Shown here one piece after another: positions 29,490 to 41,545 of a stretch of DNA of 64,000 nt (the stretch's first letter is position 1; every line of letters starts with the position of its first letter). The notes beneath the pieces were generated by a model, which was given only the letters and a program-made list of their open reading frames with translations, ran no database searches and was not told the origin of the DNA. The position numbers and the translations under genes were made by a program. Source of the stretch: Didymella arachidicola (lineage: Eukaryota; Ascomycota; Dothideomycetes; Pleosporales; Didymellaceae); the NCBI GenBank assembly GCA_016630955.3, contig CM049988.1, positions 992,001 through 1,056,000 on the forward strand. Reading direction: 5' to 3'.

Positions 29490-30734
29490 CTATACTCAGG
29501 TGATCGATTGATTTGATCAGTGTCTTTATACTTATCCGTACAAGGTAGATTTATATACAAAGGGAATATTAATATCACATGATCTCGCTTAAACGAGTTT
29601 GTGGGATACCAGTGAGACGCTCGGTACGTGGGAGTCGCTAGTCTCCGAGCTGCTGGCTGCAACCCAACCCGCTCCATAGGTTAGCCTCCGAGCGTCTGGT
29701 TGGGCTCTGACCCGCTCGTGGATCCGGGATCCATTCGGATAGCGCGTCTTAGCGCCTGCTCACGTGCTCTACCGCGCGACAGCTGTCGATGTCATTTCGC
29801 TCATCGGATCTCCGTATGAGGAATCTATTGAGATTTTGGTGAGTTGTGGTGATCGTACGAGGTTGACGGTGTTGACGAGCCTAGGACTGGTCCTGCAGCT
29901 TTGTTACGAGGCAGCAGTCGAGCTGCACCGCCACGCCTCAGCTAGAGCGCTTCTCAGCCTGTCAGCCTGGCTCCTTGATATGCCCATGCAGGCTGTTACG
30001 TGCACCAAGCAGCTCAGCCCCCTCATGATATCATGTTTTCTGTGTGAGATGAGCACCACAAAAGATTCAGCGCTCGTCTGCCAAGCGACTCCTTTGACTC
30101 GTTCGTTCTCCACAGTCACGAAAGTCACGAAAGTCACGAAAGTCACACACGAGGGGCAGAGATTTTGTGGTGATGAGAAGGCACGCCTGCAGACGCGGCC
30201 AACTCGAACAGAAGATGTATTATGTCACCACTTCAGTGCCGCTTCTGGAGCAAGTCACCGTGCTTCCACCGCCGATGCTACTTCTTTCGAGTAGAGTGTG
30301 TCTTGAGTGAAGATATGTATAAAACGCTGCATCGCTGTTACTGCTGTTGAGCTGGCTAGCGACGATAATCAGTCGTACCGCTCGCTAGCAGTGTGTGCGA
30401 CCAGATGCTGCCCTCTGCAATAGTGGCGCATAGATAAGGAGGATATAGTGTGAAGTGTAAAGATAACCAAAGATGCCCAAATGTCCCAAAACCAAAAACA
30501 ATGATCCACATCAGCACTTGACGGATCGTCCCTCCCGCGGTCGAGATCCAACGCGGTGGAGGGAGGAGGGTGATGCTAATGTAACGCGAACCATGAACAA
30601 CTAAAACCCGAAACCACGATGCCCCTACTCATGCAATGTTGAATGGTGAACGCATATGCGCGTTGGCTAAAATGCTGGAAATGTTGGATGATGTTAAGTC
30701 ATCGCCGATCAAAGGCGTGAGAGTCGAAACTGGC
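29490..30734. other. 1.2 kb intergenic region with a short tandem repeat
   Basis: No gene was recognised. A plus-strand frame at 29764-30294 (176 codons) has unconvincing composition. The 9-bp tandem repeat at 30115-30146 is the only structure. The distal part is the 3' flank of the stb3 gene. Confidence 0.5.
30115..30146. repeat. 9-bp tandem repeat, about 3.5 copies
   Basis: The unit GTCACGAAA is repeated three times perfectly, followed by GTCAC. Confidence 0.95.
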
Positions 30735-31889
30735 CTAGGCGTGAGGCATAGAGCCCATGGAAAGGAGGGCCTCGATGGCGTCACGCTCAGCGCCAGAGCC
30801 AGTGACTGCGGGAGATGCAGTGAACTTTAGAGAAGGGACTGGGGTACCGCCCACAGCAGGGGTGCGAGAGGAAATGGCGCCCTGAAAGCTGCCCTGTGGA
30901 AGCGATTGGCCTTGCGCTGAGAAGCTGCGGTAGCGCGGGTTACTCGACTGCGTGCGGCTTAGGTAGTTGTAGTCACGATGTTCGCGACGCGGGCCGCGGC
31001 GGGGTTCCCGCGAAAGTTGTGGACCCATCTGCGACCAGTCTTCCTGATCGGTGTCATCATCCAAGTCTTCGCCGAGATCCATGTCGGACGCTGAGTCGGA
31101 GTCGTTGCTGTCGTCAGAGCCGTCGAGAGACATCTGATCCGCCATCTCCTCGTCCTCGTCGACCATCTTGTGAGGCGGCGACCACGAGCCAGCATTCCAG
31201 CTGCCCTGGTACGCATCGCGCTCCTGGCGTAGTCGGGGGATCTGCAGACCACCAGCAGTGCTGTCCACGCTGGCGGGTGGTGTTGCTCCACTGCCGGCGC
31301 GCAAGCTGCCGATGGGCATGCCGCGGGCCTGAAACGAGCCAGCAACGCTCCACCTTCCCCAACCGACCTTTTCAAACTTGACCTCGCCGTGCATACCGCC
31401 GCCAGCGCGATGTTCCAGCGCTGCGACAACAAGCCGCCGGGCCTTCGCGGGTGCTAGGCCGGAGAAACCAGGCACCGATTGTGTGAGGTGAGCCATCATC
31501 TCGCGGATGGGCATGGCACCGTGGCCTGTGATGATGGCAGGCAGGTGGTGCTTTGCAAGCATGGCCGCCGTGATTTGACGTGTGGCGTCGAGGCCGGCGA
31601 GCGCCTCCTTGGACAAGGCTGAGGGCTGGTCTTGTGCCGCAGCGTGCTCGACCGCGTCTTGCAAGTCGAAGTCCATGGTTTCTGGAGAATCCACCCTTCC
31701 AGCGAGTGGCATGGCCGGCCTGCGCTTCTGCGCCGGGAGGGTGGGTGATATCGAAGACGGAGGCGTCATGAGGGCGCCGGTGGAAGCCGCGTTGGCGCTG
31801 CCTTGGGCGGTGGGCATGTTGTAGGAGGCCTGCTGGGCAGCAAAGGCCGCGGCGATGTTGGAAACGGGCTTCTGGACCATGGTTGCCAT
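30735..31889 (-). CDS. Stb3-like Sin3-binding transcription regulator
   Basis: Intronless, 384 residues from the ATG at 31887-31889; the frame runs further upstream but with no ATG. A Pro/Ser/Ala-rich N-terminus is followed by the family domain at about 105-190, with HHLPAIITGHGAMPIREMMA, LTQSVPGFSGLAPAKARRLV and a FEKVGWGRW strand. An acidic Asp/Ser-rich stretch (about 240-275) and an Arg-rich segment follow. Yeast Stb3 binds the ribosomal RNA processing element and recruits the Sin3/Rpd3 deacetylase under TOR control; a similar nuclear repressor role is expected here but is inferred from family. The C-terminus EALLSMGSMPHA resembles a short conserved interaction motif. Confidence 0.9.
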   Translation of the reverse strand: MATMVQKPVSNIAAAFAAQQASYNMPTAQGSANAASTGALMTPPSSISPTLPAQKRRPAMPLAGRVDSPETMDFDLQDAVEHAAAQDQPSALSKEALAGLDATRQITAAMLAKHHLPAIITGHGAMPIREMMAHLTQSVPGFSGLAPAKARRLVVAALEHRAGGGMHGEVKFEKVGWGRWSVAGSFQARGMPIGSLRAGSGATPPASVDSTAGGLQIPRLRQERDAYQGSWNAGSWSPPHKMVDEDEEMADQMSLDGSDDSNDSDSASDMDLGEDLDDDTDQEDWSQMGPQLSREPRRGPRREHRDYNYLSRTQSSNPRYRSFSAQGQSLPQGSFQGAISSRTPAVGGTPVPSLKFTASPAVTGSGAERDAIEALLSMGSMPHA

Positions 31890-33034
31890 ATTTGCAGGCG
31901 TAGAGCTTGTTGTGGCGGAAAAGGTGTCTGGTGTCTGGAGGCAGGAGCTGACGCGCGGTGACTCAGGAAGGGCGGCGTCTGGACGGAGCAGCAGCAACGC
32001 AGACAAAGGAGTTGACGAGTTTTGTTTAGAGACAGCAGCAGGGCTGTCTTATGCGACTAGTTTGGCAGCGGTGGATAAGGGATAATTGCTGTCGTGTGCT
32101 GGCGATTCACGGGCAAGCTACAGCGGCGTCGCTTGGTCGTCGGCGGGTGCGAGCGCGTTTGGGCTGATCGGCGATCCGGGGAGCAGGCAGGCGTACCGAT
32201 CGGGGAAAAGAGACGCGTCAAGGTGGTGGCGAGCAGGATCTATAACGAGCAGCGAGTATGTGTATCTGTCTGTGAGGAGTGCAATATTCAGTGTGCGCGT
32301 TGTGGGTGCTTTGTAGTCGTCTTTGGTGTAGGAGTCAGCTGCGTGATAAGAAGGGCCGCTCAGTATGGTAGAGTCCCACCTGCATACGCTGTCGGAAACC
32401 AAGGAAGTGGGCGAACCAGATGCGTGTCGGGCAGGCGATGGCAGCGCGATTGCCGTCTGATTGGCTACGCCGGTAGCGGCGAGCCACACATCCTCGCAGC
32501 CGTCATCGCCAGCTGCCCAAGTGCCCGCATCTGTTAGTAGGTAGACGTAGTCAGTCTGCGGCCCTTGCCCTGTCGTGATGGTTACATCGTAAAGCTGCGT
32601 TTGTACTTCGCTGATGTCTTTCCGTGAACATCGTGACGCCTGCCTGAGACGCTCTTGGAGAGCTGCGCCGCAGTCAACCTCTGTTCCGAGACCAGCCGAG
32701 ACCTGTACCTTCGTCCAGCCTCAGAGCCCCCATGCGTTCGCAGTCCCAGCACTCATTGGCCTTATCAGTAATTATGCGCGGGGTCACCTTGTGCCGCGAT
32801 CAACCTCGCTCCGATCTTCGCTGCGCGCAGGCCTAAAGTGCCTAGCAAGCACACATCGCTGGACCGCATCACAAAATGCATCGAGCATGCAGTTGTTTGA
32901 GTGCGCCGAGGAGCTCGGGGAGCAGCAAGCTTGCACACGTGTGTATACCTCTCGCAAACACCCCGCGACATGTCTGGCTCAAGTGGATCAGGTTTGACGT
33001 AAGTGTTTCTGCGACTGTGCATGTGGACTACAGG
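31890..33034. other. 1.1 kb intergenic region
   Basis: Holds the stb3 upstream region, which is long and has several short upstream ATGs, and the 3' flank of TOP3. No gene was recognised. Confidence 0.5.
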
Positions 33035-35316
33035 TCAGCCGTGATTCGCTTGGACCACGTACTTGGTGATAGCCTCGCTTGCGTTAGTCTATCTTCTCTA
33101 CACACAAACGCTTGGGAATATTGTGACTTACAGATTTGAGAACGTTGATCTGCTGCACAGTACGATTGAAGACGGCGCGGTATTGATCCAAGTTCTGTTG
33201 CACAACGTCGTTGCGCGTTGTGCGCCCTTCACAGATGGCTTTCATCTGGAGTTCCATCTGCGCTGAGTTAGCATGTACACTCAACTGAACAAATGTGCCC
33301 CTCCAAATATCAAATATCACTCACCTCTTTGCGTAAGAACGGCTTGGTCAGGCTGGTCTCAATACCCACATTATCATACCCCTCGATTAGCGCGACACCC
33401 AAAGTCGTCGGAATGAACTCTTGCACTCCGCCGGCTGCCGCACCCCCACCTCCATTGTGACCCGTTGCTGCGCCGCCGCGGCCTCCTCGAGCACCACCTC
33501 CTCTTCCTCGGCCACGACCTCTGCCTGCGTTGATGCCAGCATTCCCTGCAGCCCCGCCTTTGGGTCGAGCGATCACATACTCGCGCTCCTGAATCTTGGC
33601 GATGTGTTCGGCCATTGTTGCGTCGGTGCCAATTCCGTTTACGTCCATCAGAGCGATGAGCTCGGGTTCAGTAAGGTAAGATGGTGCTGACGTCTTGCCG
33701 TCGAGCATGCTCGCTTCCGTGGGTTCAAAGGTCTCCCCTACCGCGTACTGCGGCAGTTGTTGACTGCTTTCCCACTTGTCATAGGGATACACGTCGAGAT
33801 AGTTTCTGGCAATGACTCGTAAGCCATGAGCATGAAACATCTCTGATCCGTAGTCGATCTCAATATCTGTAGCTTCGCCAACGGCATCCTCAGAGCAGCA
33901 GGCGAGAAAGCGGCGAACAACGAACTCGTAGACCTTGCGCTCGTTTTCACTGTTGAGAGCATTAGAGGCCACATAGTTCACGGGATGGATAGGTGGATGT
34001 GCCTTGTCGTTGTTGCGACCCTGGCGCGGTTGATTGAACTCGCCGTTGATAAGACTTTGTGCAAAGGGCCCCCAGCGGCCGTCTTGGGTTTGTCGGGAGA
34101 TGATACTACGAAGGTCCATTCCCCGGTCGAACTGGTCGGTCTCGGTACGCGGATAGCTGATCCAACCTTTGGTGTATAGGTCTTCAGCGACTTTCATGAC
34201 TTCTTGCGATGACATGCGAAGGAACCTACTGCCCATCTTCTGCAGCTCGACAGTGGTAAGAGGAAGTGGCTTCCACTTCTTGGTGGGTTTTTTTGCCATC
34301 TTCGTTATCTTGGCCGTCTTGGACAGCAAACACTTCTCGAAAATCAAGGTAACTGCCATGCGATCGAAAAGATGGCCCCGCCGCCAATTGAACTTGACCT
34401 CGACGTCGTCTTTGACGTGGTGCACCTTGATAAACCAGAAGGGCTCTGGAACGAAGTTGCGCACTCGAAGATATCGGTCAACGACAAACCCAAGTGTGGG
34501 GAACTGACAGGAGCCGTAGCTGATCAACTTGCCCCGTTCGTCTCCCCGCACAGGTATCATGCCTTGCAGGTTGAGCGTTTGCATACGCGTGAACGCCGCA
34601 CCAAGGCGTAGATCGAGCTCCATACGAGCGGCGACTGCGTTTGACTGGGCATCGTCGAGCTGTATGGGGTTCTGGGAAGCTTGTATGACATGACTGGAGC
34701 AATTCAGCGCTGGGGTTGAAGGCAGATGAGGCGCACTTACGCTCTTTCGATATTGCTGAATCGTGCACGGTAGACTCGAAGTCGCGGATTCACCTTCAAA
34801 GCAATGTCGCGAATCTCAGTTCCAATGTTCTCGCCCTCTCGATCGCAATCGGTCCAGATGAAAAGAATCTGTGAACCACGGGCTTGGGATTCTATGTTGC
34901 TTGCCACCACCTTCTTATCCTGTGAAAGGAGTGTTAGCCGAGCGAGGAGTGCATGCTGTTTAGCCATATGACGCACTTCAGCAATGAAGCTTTGTAAAGG
35001 GGCCTCGAAGAGATCTGCGGGTGGACACGAGTGCCACTTCCTATACCGTTCGGCGAAGTCTTGGGCTACGATGTGGCCGGCAACACATGTGAAAGTAACG
35101 TTGCATTGTCCCCACTGCTGGAAACGAAAGTCGAACCTATAGTTCTTGACCCACTGAATACCTCGGACGCTATCCTAATGTCACGTCAGCTCTTTCATTT
35201 CAACTTTGCCGTTCAGACAATGAACCTCTTCTACGCACAGCTGTCACTCTGCCACCAAGATGGTTGGCGACCGCCTTTGCGATCGAAGGCTTCTCCGCTA
35301 CGCACAGCACCTTCAT
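33035..35316 (-). CDS. top3: DNA topoisomerase III
   Basis: Six exons, 35316-35239, 35174-34977, 34919-34741, 34693-33325, 33257-33132 and 33061-33035, encode 658 residues, the same size as yeast Top3. Introns are 47-70 nt. The N-terminal TOPRIM domain begins MKVLCVAEKPSIAKAVANHL and contains the metal-binding FIWTDCDREGENIG. The catalytic Tyr is in GWISYPRTETDQF, about residue 332. A Gly/Arg-rich insert (GRGRGRGRGGGARGGRGG) lies in the last third before the conserved TTLGVALIEGYD. No C-terminal zinc fingers are present. As a type IA enzyme it works with a RecQ helicase and Rmi1 on recombination intermediates in the nucleus. The last 9-codon exon is the least certain part. Confidence 0.93.
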
Positions 35317-35596
35317 TCTGTCGGCGTATTGCGACGAGCATTGAGATCACAGTCGAGCAATGGTGACAAGGCACCGGGCAGAAATGTTACAAGCTTGCAC
35401 GTGAGAGCGCGTTGAACAAGGTAGGCGCGAGTCGCTGGTCTTAGCGCAAGTTAGCGGTAAACAAAAAGTGGGCCAAGCGCTTCATGAGGTCATTCCATCT
35501 TCGTTCGATCTGTAGCAGGCATCGCAGAGCCTCATCTCTCGTTCTGCGCGCTTCAGTCACTACCACCGCCGTCAGACCATCAGTAGTTGCGCAAAG

Positions 35597-36752
35597 ATGC
35601 TCGTCCCACGCGCATCTCTCGACTTGGCGCTGCCACTTGTCAAAACGCTGCCAGAATGCGCCGACTTCAGCAAAACGGTGCTGCCATACCTGCCCCAGCT
35701 TTACGACTTGCCATACAGGATTGTCGAAAGCATCAATAGCCGCGAGACTTTGCTGAATGTCTACGCCTCGACAAACCCCCTCATGCTAGGTCTGGCCTTC
35801 TCGCTGTTCATCACCCCTATCGTTCTGGTACTCTCCGAGATCAACCGCAACTACTCGCAGGTCGACCGTCTATGGAGCATCCTTCCCGTCATTTACAACG
35901 TCCACTACGATATCTGGGCGCACCTGAATGGCCTACCAACTGCAAAGCTGGACCACGTAATGGCGCTGACTGTCATCTGGGGCGCGCGCTTGACTTTCAA
36001 CTACTGGCGAAAGGGTGGTTACCAGGTCGGAAGCGAGGATTACAGATGGAACACGGTCAAGGAGTACGTTGGCCCTGTCGTCATGTTCATCTTCAACATC
36101 ACCTTCATCTCGCTGGCGCAGAATGTAAGTGTCCCCGCTGTAGAGAGTGATCGCTTTTGTTAACGCATTACAGATCCTCCTGTGGATCATCACATCGCCG
36201 ACTTACGTCCTCCTCCTCACCTCGCGCATCACCGGAAATGGGCTCTCCGGGTACGACCAAGCCTTCAGCAAGGGCATGTTCGTCATTGTCATCATTGAAT
36301 TCTTCGCCGACCAGCAGCAGTGGGTCTTCCACAAAGCCAAGACCGCCTACAATAAGACCGCGAAGGTGCCCAACGACTACAAGTACACAAGGGAGCAGCT
36401 CGACCGCGGTTTCACCACCAGTGGTTTATGGGCCTGGTCGCGTCACCCCAACTTCGCGGCCGAGCAAGCATTCTGGGTGTCACTTTACCAGTGGGCGTGT
36501 CTGGAGAGCTACACTTTCACGAACTGGACGTTCGCTGGCGTATTCTCCTACCTGATTCTGTTCCAATCTAGCACCTGGCTGACTGAGCTGTTGAGCGCTG
36601 GCAAGTATCCAGAGTACAAGGTCTACCAGGAACGTGTTGGCAAATTCCTTCCCAAGCTGCTCACCCGCAGCATGGAGGCGCCCAAAACGGAGAAGGAAGC
36701 CGCAAAGGTCAAGGGGGCAACGGCAAAGGCTGCCAAAGGTAAGAAGCTATGA
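35597..36752 (+). CDS. DUF1295 / steroid 5-alpha-reductase-like membrane protein
   Basis: Two exons, 35597-36124 and 36174-36752 (intron 49 nt, GTAAGT/CAG), encode 368 residues. After a hydrophilic 55 residues there are about six membrane segments. The C-terminal part has the family pattern GFTTSGLWAWSRHPNFAAEQ, with the Arg-His-Pro-Asn characteristic of DUF1295 and isoprenylcysteine methyltransferase-like folds, and the tail is Lys/Ala-rich. Family members sit in the ER membrane and are thought to reduce lipid or sterol double bonds; the substrate is unknown. It is divergent to top3 with only 280 bases between start codons, so the two genes share a promoter region. Confidence 0.88.
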
Positions 36753-37772
36753 ACAGGTAGACCCGCCTGAGGCTTTTAGCCATGCTCCTGAAAGAGAGTC
36801 CAGAGTCACACGATGCTGTTCAGCAAGCGTTGTAGGCTCGTGATTTCCCCGTGTCCGGTGGGTCGATGACTTCGTCTGAGAGGCCGGCTGCCCGGTCATA
36901 GAGGGTATGATCGGGATGTTGTATGGATATGAAATGATGCAGAGAAATTGGTCATTAGTAGTGTGGTCAAATGGGCTGATGCGGCTGGCGCTACGTGCCC
37001 TGAGAACAGGTTGAATCGACAATACCTCTCGAAATCCCTCTCGCGTCCAAAACATCGGCAGTGAACCACAGGCTAAAAGCGTGGCGAAGAGATACTCGGA
37101 GCATTCGTCGCACTCTCATGTTGTTGGAACGAGAGTTCATATCTCTCTCTTTGAACCATAATTGCTCCATCCCCAGTGGGAAGAATATCAGAAGCTGCCA
37201 CTCGAAGATCTCGAAGACCACCTGGGCTCATTGGAGGCTTTTACTTAGTTGCAAGGGACCCGACAGGCATGCTTCGATGTGAACGCGGGTATCGTGCTGA
37301 GAGACTGGATTCGTGGCTGGGCCTATCACGAGCTGACGTGAGCGCCAGCAGGCGGCTGTTGTACCCAGCCTTTGTCACCAGGACACAAAATCCAAAAGCT
37401 ACGTTAGCTCGTTTACGAACCACGGCGCGCAAAACGTACTGTGGTAAGATGTCTGTGGTGCAGCCTTGGCTGCATGCTCACGCCTGCTCATTCGTTCTAC
37501 TGTGTCGGAGATCTCTGTGGCGTTCGAAAAGTGGGTTTTGAAAACTGCATGACTTGTGCTTCCGCCGCAACTGTAACCTGTTTCGTCCAGTGCTGAGCAT
37601 TGGCCTACTTTGGAGACGATGATGTGTCTGTAGGATTGTTATCCCTCATCGCAAGCGCGTTCTTATCTAGAAGCTTGCGTATTGTCGCTAATAAGCGCAG
37701 GTCCCCCAACACTGAACTTTCTACCTTGTCACGGTCCATATCGTCTCTATTAGAAGTTACGTCGGCTTCAAT
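36753..37772. other. 1 kb intergenic region
   Basis: Between the DUF1295 gene and the monooxygenase gene. No gene, repeat or RNA was seen. Confidence 0.5.
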
Positions 37773-40715
37773 ATGGTTGCAAAAGGGTTCCAGGTCATTA
37801 TTGTCGGTGGTGGAATTGCGGGCTTGACGCTTGCCAATGCGTTAGAGAAAGCCGATATCGAGTTCATACTTCTTGAAGCCCGGGACAACATTGCGCCGAC
37901 GGTTGGTGCTTCCATCGGAATCTTTCAGAACGGTTGTCGTATTGTTGACCAACTTGGGTGCTATGAAGCGATTGAGAAGTTGACGATCCCACTGCATAGA
38001 GGCAGAAGTCGCGACAGCAATGGGAAGCAGTTCTTCACACAGACCGGCATACTACTCACCCAAGTTCGGTAAAGGGCCAGTTCCATGACAGATCTCCACT
38101 CTAGCTGACGTTGCTTGAAGGTTCAACTACCCTGCGCTCTTTATCGATCGACAGCATGCGTTGCGTATCATGTACGACAATCTCAAAGACAAGTCCAAGG
38201 TCGAGTTGCAGAAACGAATCGCAAAGGTCGACCACCGCGAGGACGTAGTGACTGTCACTTGTGATGATGGCACTACGGTCAGTGGTGACATCTTGGTCGG
38301 CTGCGATGGTGTCCACAGCGTTGTTCGCAACGAGATGTGGCGAATTGCTCATCTGCATGAAAAAACGTCTTTCGATCCCTCAGATAAGAGCTTGCTCTTT
38401 GCAGAGTATCAATGTCTCTTCGGTATCTCGTCTGCAACGAAGGGCATTGTCGACGGCGAAGTCACAGTGAACCACGATAAGGACTTCTCGACAATGGTCA
38501 TTGGAGGTATGGAGAAAGTGTATTGGTTCATGTTCAAGAAGATGGACAAGATATGGTTAGCTTTATTCTGTCGCGCGCTATTCTGTCAAGCTAACCTCAG
38601 TAGTACGTACACGCCGGTATTCTTTCAAATCTGCCCGTACCGATCCCAACTTGAAACGAGCAACAGACTTCTGTAAAGACAAATGTATTGAATAGCCTCA
38701 TTGCTGATCATACCATAGACAAAGCCAACGAGCTCCCACGATACACCAAGGCCGATGCTGAAGCCTTCGCTCGCAAAATCGAGAACTTCCGTATTACCCC
38801 AGAGCTGACTTTCGATGGCCTCTGGAAGAACAGGAATACGTATACTCTCGTGGCTACAGAAGAGGCACAGATGAAGCGATGGTCCTGGGGCCGTATTGCG
38901 TGTGTAGGTGACGGCGTCCACAAGGTAACCCCGAACATGGGTGCAGGCGGCAACGCAGCGATTGAAACCGCTGCTTCTCTCGCGAACGTACTCAAGAAGA
39001 TGGTCGATACGGCCGAGAAAGGAAAGCCTAGCTACGATACTGTCAGAGCTCACCTTGGAGACTACCAGAAAATCCGGAACTTCCGTATGACAGCAATTTC
39101 CAAGGCTGCCAACAGCTTGACACGCATACACGCTCTTGCAACACTCAAAGATAAGCTCTTGGCATTTTGGGTAGGACCGCCAGTCAATTTCTGCTATCAT
39201 AGTTCTGACATTCTGCTAGGTCATCCCCAACGCTGGTGATCTGTAAGTGACGAACCTCAGAAGCACATGCAGATTATGCACGTGCCGATTCCATGACAGG
39301 CCGCGAATCAGCCTATCGGTGCTTCCCTGTCCACCCTATACGAGACTCGCACAGTCAGCTTAGCCAAGCCGCGCAACTCCATTTGCGCTTTCCGGCAACG
39401 TTAGCGGATGAAGTAAACACCGAGTCAGTGCTAACTCGTCATATAGTCTCGCAAACCTCAACTCTGACATGATCATTGGAGCTGTCAAGCTTGACTACCT
39501 GCCTACACCTGAACGATCACTACACGGCACCATGCCATTCAACCCGTCCCAAGGACTAGGCCAGAACGAGCCAAAACTATGGAGAGCTGTCAGAGGCTTG
39601 CCGTTTTTGGGCATCACGGTCGCTGCATTCTACTTCATGTGGGGAGTGTGTCTGCCACCCATGTTAGAGCGCGTTGGTGAGACCATGGAAAACGGCGTGC
39701 GAAATCAGATCGGTGAGGCCGTCCATGTGCAGACTTTGCAGGGGTTTTACGGCGTCGAATTCTTGGACAGCAGGTTCAGAGGGCTTGTTGCATGCTTCGC
39801 CTCGTTGCAGTTCGTCGATCTTTCATGCAGCTGGCAGAGTCTCACCTTTCTGACGGATGCTGGGATCTTGTACTCGATCCTGCTCATCGAGAGTGCACGA
39901 AGAGCAAACATTTTGACGTTGTCTTATGCGTAAGTCATCCCTCGTTTGGAGCACTCAGAGACTAACATATTACTAGGCCCCTTATCCTCGGCTACAACAT
40001 GCAGTTCTTCGGTTTCGGCGTCCTTGCGGCCCTCTGGTACCTGGTCCACTACATTCAGACCCCCATCGAAAACTTCCGCGCCCGTGACCTGCGCTTGACC
40101 GACCTGTCCTACACTGCCTCTGTGCTCCCCGTCATCCTGCTGACTCACTACCTCCCTAACTTCGTTCAGCTGTCTGCCTGGGTCGATCCAGCCGCACGCC
40201 AAGCAGCGGCCTGGATCTGGCAGCCCTTTGCCGTCTGGACCACAGTCCTGCAATTCGCGCTCAAGAAGACAATTATGCCGGATACCGTTCAGGAGGACAA
40301 GCTCAACAACACGAACAGAGATTTGCCAATCATCAAGTACACAATCTACTCTCTTTGTGCGATCTCCACGGCGACATGGTGGTATACGCTTTACAGTGCG
40401 CCGTACTCACCAATGCAGCTGTTTGTTCCGGATCTTGCGAACATCAAGACGGGCGATGAATTTGTTCGCACATTTTTGCAGTTTGATGAGATCTTCGGTC
40501 TAGGTTCAGGCTTGCTTTGGCTGCTGTATCTATTCGGCGACCTGAAGAGGGCGGGTATGCTAGATGCTAGTTGGCTAAGTATTGTTGGTAGAGGATTGAT
40601 TACACTTGTCGCTGCCGGTCCGGGTGTGGCGGTTGGACTGGGTTGGTGGTGGAGGGAGCAAGTGCTGGCCACGAAGTGGCACAAGGATGCTGTTGTGGCT
40701 GGAAAGTCGAAGTAA
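37773..40715 (+). CDS. FAD-dependent monooxygenase fused to a polytopic membrane domain
   Basis: Six exons, 37773-38068, 38121-38555, 38696-39170, 39220-39242, 39447-39929 and 39977-40715, give 816 residues in one frame. The N-terminal flavoprotein has the Rossmann motif IIVGGGIAGLTLANAL (about 9-24), the DG motif DILVGCDGVHSVVR (155-168) and the FAD GD motif RIACVGDGVHKVTPN (310-324), as in the PaxM-like group of fungal epoxidases and hydroxylases. After about residue 430 come roughly eight membrane segments up to the Trp-rich C-terminus (GLGWWWREQV). Stand-alone enzymes of this group are about 450-480 residues and act on terpenoid or polyketide intermediates. Intron 2 (140 nt) has alternative acceptors, and the 23-nt exon 4 is short, so those joins are less sure. 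Confidence 0.8.
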
Positions 40716-41545
40716 ATGGTATCCTTCTATCGGGAAGTCGTATGTATTCAGTGGCACTCAGTTAGTCTCTGGAATTCGGGCACACGCCCTATAGTACCCA
40801 CTCGAGCTATGTAAGGTGATTCCGCCGTGAGTAGTCAATCTTCGGCAGGATAGTCAGCGTCGTATTTGCAACACCCAGCGGAACATGGAGAGTAGAACTT
40901 TGAACAGCTATCAATGAGTGACCACCTGATTAGAGATGCGGGGCTTTGCTGAAATGTGGAAGGGAGGCGTTCCATCATGTCCTTTTTCTCGGAGTCTATT
41001 GTCTCCATGGCAGTGACTAACATTTTTGTTGACGATTATGTGTAGAGTGAGCAGGTATCTTTTTAGTCCTATTTCTAGTGAACTGGTCGCCTCAAAGACG
41101 TTTTCGTTCATGATAGATGATACCCCGCTGTCAGCGATGACGATGGCGTTCCTCTCGTGGAAGGCTTGCGTTGTGAGAGCGAAGTCATGGCCGAGCGCTA
41201 GGTGTTCGTCTCCATGGGCGAAGTCATCTCTTGACGAGCAGATTGACCACTTCATACAAAGATCGTAAAACAGCAGTTCAGTCTTTAGCTTGGTCGGTAG
41301 CTTGCACCAGCCTCACGCAAAAGCGTCGTGAACTTGGCAATACCAAACTAATGAAGTAACAACAACCGAATATCGCACAGCTGCAGAATAGAGATTGCAT
41401 TTGATTAATTTTTCGAACGCTGCAGCATGAATGAGCATAAGCGATGATCGTGGTACGAAACTCTGGGGTGGGAAGGTGCGCAGCATCACGTCGGGCAACT
41501 TGCGCCGCTGGGCGCCCCTCCACAACACACAGACCAACACACACC
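40716..41545. other. 830-base intergenic region
   Basis: Between two genes on the plus strand. No further gene or repeat was recognised; the small frame at 41026-41268 has no support. Confidence 0.5.

Noticed and set aside
29595..29700. Short inverted repeat AGACGCTCGG / CCGAGCGTCT upstream of the HET pseudogene
   Set aside because: Only about 10 bp, no flanking duplication and no further symmetry; too weak to call an element.
31890..32006. Longer N-terminus for the Stb3-like protein
   Set aside because: The upstream extension starts at TTG and contains no ATG; the ATG at 31887-31889 has a good context.
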